A stretch of 24,460 nucleotides of DNA from NCBI GenBank assembly GCA_019693395.1, contig JAAMXP010002511.1:1-24460 (forward strand), in the 5' to 3' direction. Below the pieces are notes generated by a model that saw only the letters and a list, made by a program, of their open reading frames with translations, had not been told where the DNA came from and did no database searches. This DNA comes from Ettlia oleoabundans. Its lineage: Eukaryota; Chlorophyta; Chlorophyceae; Chlamydomonadales. This document shows, one piece after another, positions 20,896 to 24,460 of this stretch (position 1 is its first letter; each line of letters starts with the position of its first letter). Both the position numbers and the translations under genes were made by a program.

Positions 20896-23800
20896 TCAGA
20901 CCCACTTCATCAATACCCCCCTGCTGTTCTGCCCTTCATCTGTGAAGGCCACAAAAGGAGTGTCTCTCTTGTGGAACCTTAGAGTAATGAAGGTGGCTGT
21001 GCCCTTGGACACACCCTGCACACAGGCCGTTCAAGAACCGTGGCGAGTGTTGAAAAAATGCGTGGGCCACGTGAAATGCTGGCTTGGCGACAAGGCTGAC
21101 AGGTCATCAACAGTGAAGCACTCAGTAGAGAAGCTGCGGCACTTTGTGACAGATGCTCACTTGAAGGCCACTGTTGGAGGAACAACGTCAATGCAACCAG
21201 AACAGATGCTACAGAAGAGAGGCTTCACCACCCCCTCTACAGCCCTAACCCCCCGCTTTACGCACCTGTGGGCCTCTCAGCTGCCATGCCCCGTTTGCCC
21301 AGGTCCGAACACAAAGCTTGCGTGCCACGCTGTCGCACTGGTATGCCAGCCATGCGGCGCTGCTGGCGGGATCAAAGGCCAGGCTGGCGTACTGCGATCC
21401 TGGGCCCGCAAAGCCGGCAGGGCCCACTGACACCCAGGCTGTGCCAGTCCAACGCACCACACTCAAGCTGTCGCCGGTGCCATTGACACCCGTGGGGGTC
21501 TCCTACAGGAGCCAGACAGAAGAGGAGGTGGAAAGTTGGTGACAGCAGCAGCAAGTTGAAGCGGCAAATAGAGGGGGGTCAAACCGCCAGCCAGCATTGG
21601 CTTGGACTGTTCCAGCCATCTAGTGGGGCAGATCATATCCCGAAGGGGTACTCAGTTGCTACCGTCCACCCATGTCAGCACCCCATCCATGTAATCACAC
21701 ACTGACTGACACACCCACTCACCCACCTGCCGACCCACGCTATAATCTCCGCCTGTTTGTTTTGGGGATTGGGAGCCATTGCCAGCAAGGTTGGCAGCCT
21801 TACCTTGAACGCCACCCAGGGCTGGCCCGTGCTCGGTTGGACAGCAATGGCAATCGTGGAGGCCTGCAATCCGTACTTAGTCAAGGCAGGGGAGCTGTGA
21901 TGATTCGAGCAACTGGTCGGCAGCTGGTGTTCCAGCGCAGCTCCCTGCACACATGGCCGGATAAGGGTGCCAAACAACTGCATGCGGTACCTGCTACTGC
22001 CCATCTGGTTGAGGGCAGCCTGCTCACCTGGCCGCTTGAAAAGTGTGGGCCCAAGGTGACCCATTTAGCACTGTTGTAGTCCCACATCCTGACACGGCCC
22101 CGAAGGCTTGTCGAGCTGAAGTCCTGCATGCAGCGCAGACAGGAAAGCAGTGGTGCTCGGTGAACGTCTGCAGCAGATAGGGCCGGTCCGTCCTGCAGCA
22201 ACAGAGCGGGGTACCCTGCCGTGTGGTTGGCAGACTTTAACCCCACAACTACAGCACTGGCTGCAACGTGAGGTGCCACTCTTACTGCCACTCCCATGAG
22301 CACTGGTGGCATGGGTGTACGCTGCCACGCTGGCTGACAACAGTGGGTCCAGCAGATCCACTAGCACACCCACCTGGTACGCCACGTAGATGTTGCCTGT
22401 GGATTGGCGCACCGCCATGCTCACAAAATCGGCAGCGGCGGGAGTAAAGCCTGCATTGCAAAGCAAAGGCAGCCTTTGGACTGGTTGACTGTAAGCTTGC
22501 CCTCTGTGGGATGGAGGCTAGCAGGACACCGCCACTTGCCGCGCCTGTAGCAGAGCCGTCTCGCAAGAACCGAAAACCGAGTTGGTCGCTGATGAAGCGC
22601 AGGCAGTTGGCTTTGCCCCCATCATCAGCATCCTGCAGTCGGGAGAAGGGGCGGTTAAGGGATTTGGAGCCAATTTAAACGGGAAAGCAGCATATGGCAG
22701 AAGTTGCAAAAGCTACCAATACATGCATGGCAGGCCACATGCCTAACAATGTTGTCACACACATGGTTCTCAGAATGAGACAAGGGCAAGCCGTGCTGAG
22801 CAGGAGCAGCGCGGCAGGAGTGGCAAAAGCAGCATCAACAACACGCTGCCTACCTGGTAGCACATCACTGGGCTGCCATACTTTTGGTGATATTCTGCAT
22901 TGATGCCAGATACCACCCCCACGCTGGCGCCTGGGGCACCGCAGAACTGCCATGTGCCATTGAGTTGGTTCCAGCGCTTGAGGCTGCAGGGCGAGCGGGA
23001 GGCTGAACAGTTCAGGTGCCCCCCAGCAGGAGATGGCTGTGGCAGCCAAAGCAGCAGCCATGCAACAGGTACCCTTCAGCAGTGCAGATACTTCAGGAAG
23101 CCGCCACCTCACCTCAATTGCCCGCCTGCCCCTTCATCTCTGAATGCGATGTAAGTTATGCCGCTGGCTGGGTTCAACGCCAGGCGGGTTTCCTGTGGGC
23201 TGTTGCTGTCCACTCTGCCCAGGCCCATACCCACATGCAGCCAACCTACCCCTGGGTGGGTGTAGATGCTGCATGCAGGAGGCCGATAGCACGAAGGCAC
23301 AGAAGCAGCCAGGCAGGCTGGCAGATAGGCGGGCCCAGTCAGCTCATGGACGGTAAAGGTTGGGGCAGCAACAGCAGGTGTTCTTGCAAGCTTGCAGCTG
23401 CGCCAGCGGCACTGCAGCTGTGCTACGTATAGTAGCGTTTGAACAAAGGCGCCAAATGGAGAGGACCCTCCATTTTTTTCCATTTTTTTTTCAAAAAAAT
23501 TACACGCTGCTGCATGCAGGTCAGCTCACAGGCAGTATGCTGATTCATCTGGGATGCATCTGGAGCATGGAGTGGGGGTGAAGGTGCGGTAAACCAGCAG
23601 AGGGGTGCCGTTTGGGTGAACAGTCAGGTGGGTAAAGGCAGCAACCGAACGCGTGGGCAGCCCAACGGGCTTCCAGCTCTGCATGCAGTGGCAACGATTT
23701 CTGAGGTGGCAGGGGACCCTAAGCACCGCCGCAAGAGCTGTGGCAGCGCAGCCTGGGTGGCGGCACTGCCGGGACCAGAGCACAGCGCTTCTTTGCTCCC

Positions 23801-23976
23801 CCACCTTGGCTTTTACGACAACCCCTGCGGCATCGCAATGGAAACGGCGAGTAAACTGTATGTCGAGTGCCAAAACCCTGCCGAAACAGCCGGCTTGCAA
23901 CGCGCCCGGCTTCCGACCCACCTCCTACGAGAAACATGGCGATAAAGGCAGCGTGCAGTCTCGTCTGCACCGCCAT
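20896..23976 (-). CDS. Probable secreted protein of seven repeats, likely a seven-bladed beta-propeller
   Basis: Exons: 23976-23929 (tentative), 23678-23530, 23268-23113, 22983-22854, 22632-22530, 22450-22374, 22123-22028, 21863-21804, 21502-21266, 21015-20896. The nine later exons join in phase to 375 residues ending in TGA; exon 1 adds 16. Each repeat of about 45-60 residues has a W..VG-like start, a strand like SLAFDP.SG and an edge YVAYQD, then a strand like GRVRMW. Examples are ITYIAFRDEG, NIYVAYQ, QPWVAFK, AAWLAYQ and TPFVAFTDEG. I count seven. The protein starts at the W of repeat 1 and ends with the leading strand RGVLMKWV, which would close the ring. Exon 1 reads MAVQTRLHAAFIAMFL, a signal-peptide-like stretch; its donor (GTAGGA, or GTGGGT at 23922) is unsure. 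I cannot name the family or ligand. WD40 and Kelch signatures are not evident. Confidence 0.65.
23471..23501. repeat. T/A homopolymer tract with a short palindrome in an intron
   Basis: Two CATTTTTTT units are followed by a T8-C-A7 inverted pair. It lies in an intron of the propeller gene and reads as simple-sequence drift. Confidence 0.6.
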
Positions 23977-24374
23977 GTGGCTTAGTGATGTCGGTAACAC
24001 AGCCAAGGAAGCCCTGAAGCAAAATAACGAGTAGCGCAGCGCCTCGGAACCAGGGCCAGGTTGCAATCCGTTCTGAAAAAAACCCGCAAGGATCCAACGT
24101 GGGCCGTAACGCAGATTCGCGCAATAACAAGCAAAAAATGGTGAAATGGTAGTGCCAGCGGTACTGTTTACAGTCTCAGCTAGATACAACCACTTTGGGG
24201 TTGAGAATGAAACAAATTTGAAAACATGCAAGGGCATAACAGCGTTCTCCTCCATTTTCGACCGCCATTAAGCCGAAAAGAAGTTCTTACGACGAACGAT
24301 TCACACTGCCCATCGCGCTGGGCACCCACATCATGAGCCTTAGTACACCGCTCTGTCCTGTGCCACAGCTCTAT
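23977..24374. other. Intergenic: upstream of the propeller gene and 3' UTR of the right-hand gene
   Basis: 398 bases between two minus-strand genes. The right part is the presumed 3' UTR of the gene entering from the right, ending at its poly(A) signal. The remainder (about 23977-24160) should be the propeller promoter and 5' UTR. An open frame runs through it but has no recognisable coding character. Confidence 0.45.
24168..24172 (-). terminator. TGTAA polyadenylation signal (minus strand) of the right-hand gene
   Basis: The plus strand reads TTACA, so the minus strand reads TGTAA. It is about 203 bases past the stop at 24375, close to the 196-base spacing in the M20 peptidase gene. Confidence 0.5.
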
Positions 24375-24460
24375 TTAGCTTGCAACTTCGTTGTCCAAGA
24401 AGCGCAGCAGCTCTGTGAGTGAAAGGGTGGAGGGCGGGTGGGTTTGGTGTAGGGATTGGT
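24375..24460 (-). CDS. Last exon of a gene entering from the right, C-terminus only
   Basis: On the minus strand a pyrimidine-rich stretch ending TTTCACTCACAG is followed at 24412 by a short open segment. In one phase it reads ELLRFLDNEVAS and then TAA at 24377-24375. This looks like a natural C-terminal helix, and a TGTAA signal follows at the expected distance. The phase is a choice, since another frame is also open for 13 codons. Only 12 residues are visible, so the family cannot be named. Confidence 0.4.
   Translation of the reverse strand, partial: QSLHQTHPPSTLSLTELLRFLDNEVAS

Noticed and set aside
20837..21430. 197-codon plus-strand open frame
   Set aside because: It is antisense to the last two exons of the propeller gene, whose phase-matched repeats explain the region better.
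23471..23501. Hairpin with T run considered as a terminator
   Set aside because: A bacterial-type terminator is not relevant here, and the tract is inside an intron.
23719..24255. 178-codon minus-strand open frame reaching over the propeller gene start
   Set aside because: Only its MAVQTRLHAAFIAMFL portion fits as exon 1. The upstream part overlaps the presumed poly(A) signal of the neighbouring gene.

Overview
The window is nuclear DNA of a green alga, most likely a chlorophycean of the Chlamydomonas or Scenedesmus type. Its genes are cut into many short exons with GT-AG introns whose acceptors are mostly TGCAG. The DNA is GC-rich, with CAG/CTG and CTTG low-complexity tracts in introns and Ala/Ser/Gln runs in proteins. 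The algal poly(A) signal TGTAA lies about 200 bases past two stop codons. There is no operon structure, and I recognised no tRNA, rRNA, CRISPR array or transposon. All gene models below come from joining exons by hand, using splice sites, reading-frame phase and remembered family motifs; no alignment was run.

Layout from left to right: (1) 1-4477, minus: most of an acylamino-acid-releasing enzyme (oxoprolyl-peptidase family), 11 exons, with the catalytic C-terminus off the left edge. (2) 4919-8001, plus: a TPR protein resembling plant HLB1 (Hypersensitive to Latrunculin B 1), 7 exons, complete. It shares a 441-base divergent promoter with gene 1. (3) 9025-12759, minus: a six-span membrane protein of a plant/algal family of unknown function. 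It carries two tandem, divergent, phase-compatible copies of one exon, which look mutually exclusive. (4) 13521-15872, minus: an F-box protein with a central Trp-rich domain I do not recognise and a low-complexity tail, 7 exons. (5) 16168-20357, plus: a membrane-anchored M20 metallopeptidase of the PM20D1/carboxypeptidase S type, 14 exons, with all expected metal ligands. It diverges from gene 4 across 295 bases. (6) 20896-23976, minus: a probable secreted protein made of seven repeats that I read as a seven-bladed beta-propeller. Most of its introns sit at two recurring places in the repeat. (7) 24375 to the right edge, minus: the last exon of another gene.

The genes are unrelated in pathway, as expected for a eukaryotic chromosome. 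Common themes are protein turnover (N-acylated peptide hydrolysis, F-box ubiquitination, M20 peptidase) and membrane or secretory biology (HLB1-like, six-span protein, secreted propeller). The points most worth a second look are the duplicated exon pair in gene 3, the exon-to-repeat correspondence and ring closure in gene 6, the uncharacterised domain in the F-box protein, two inferred GC-AG introns, and a recurrent CATGCAG acceptor motif.
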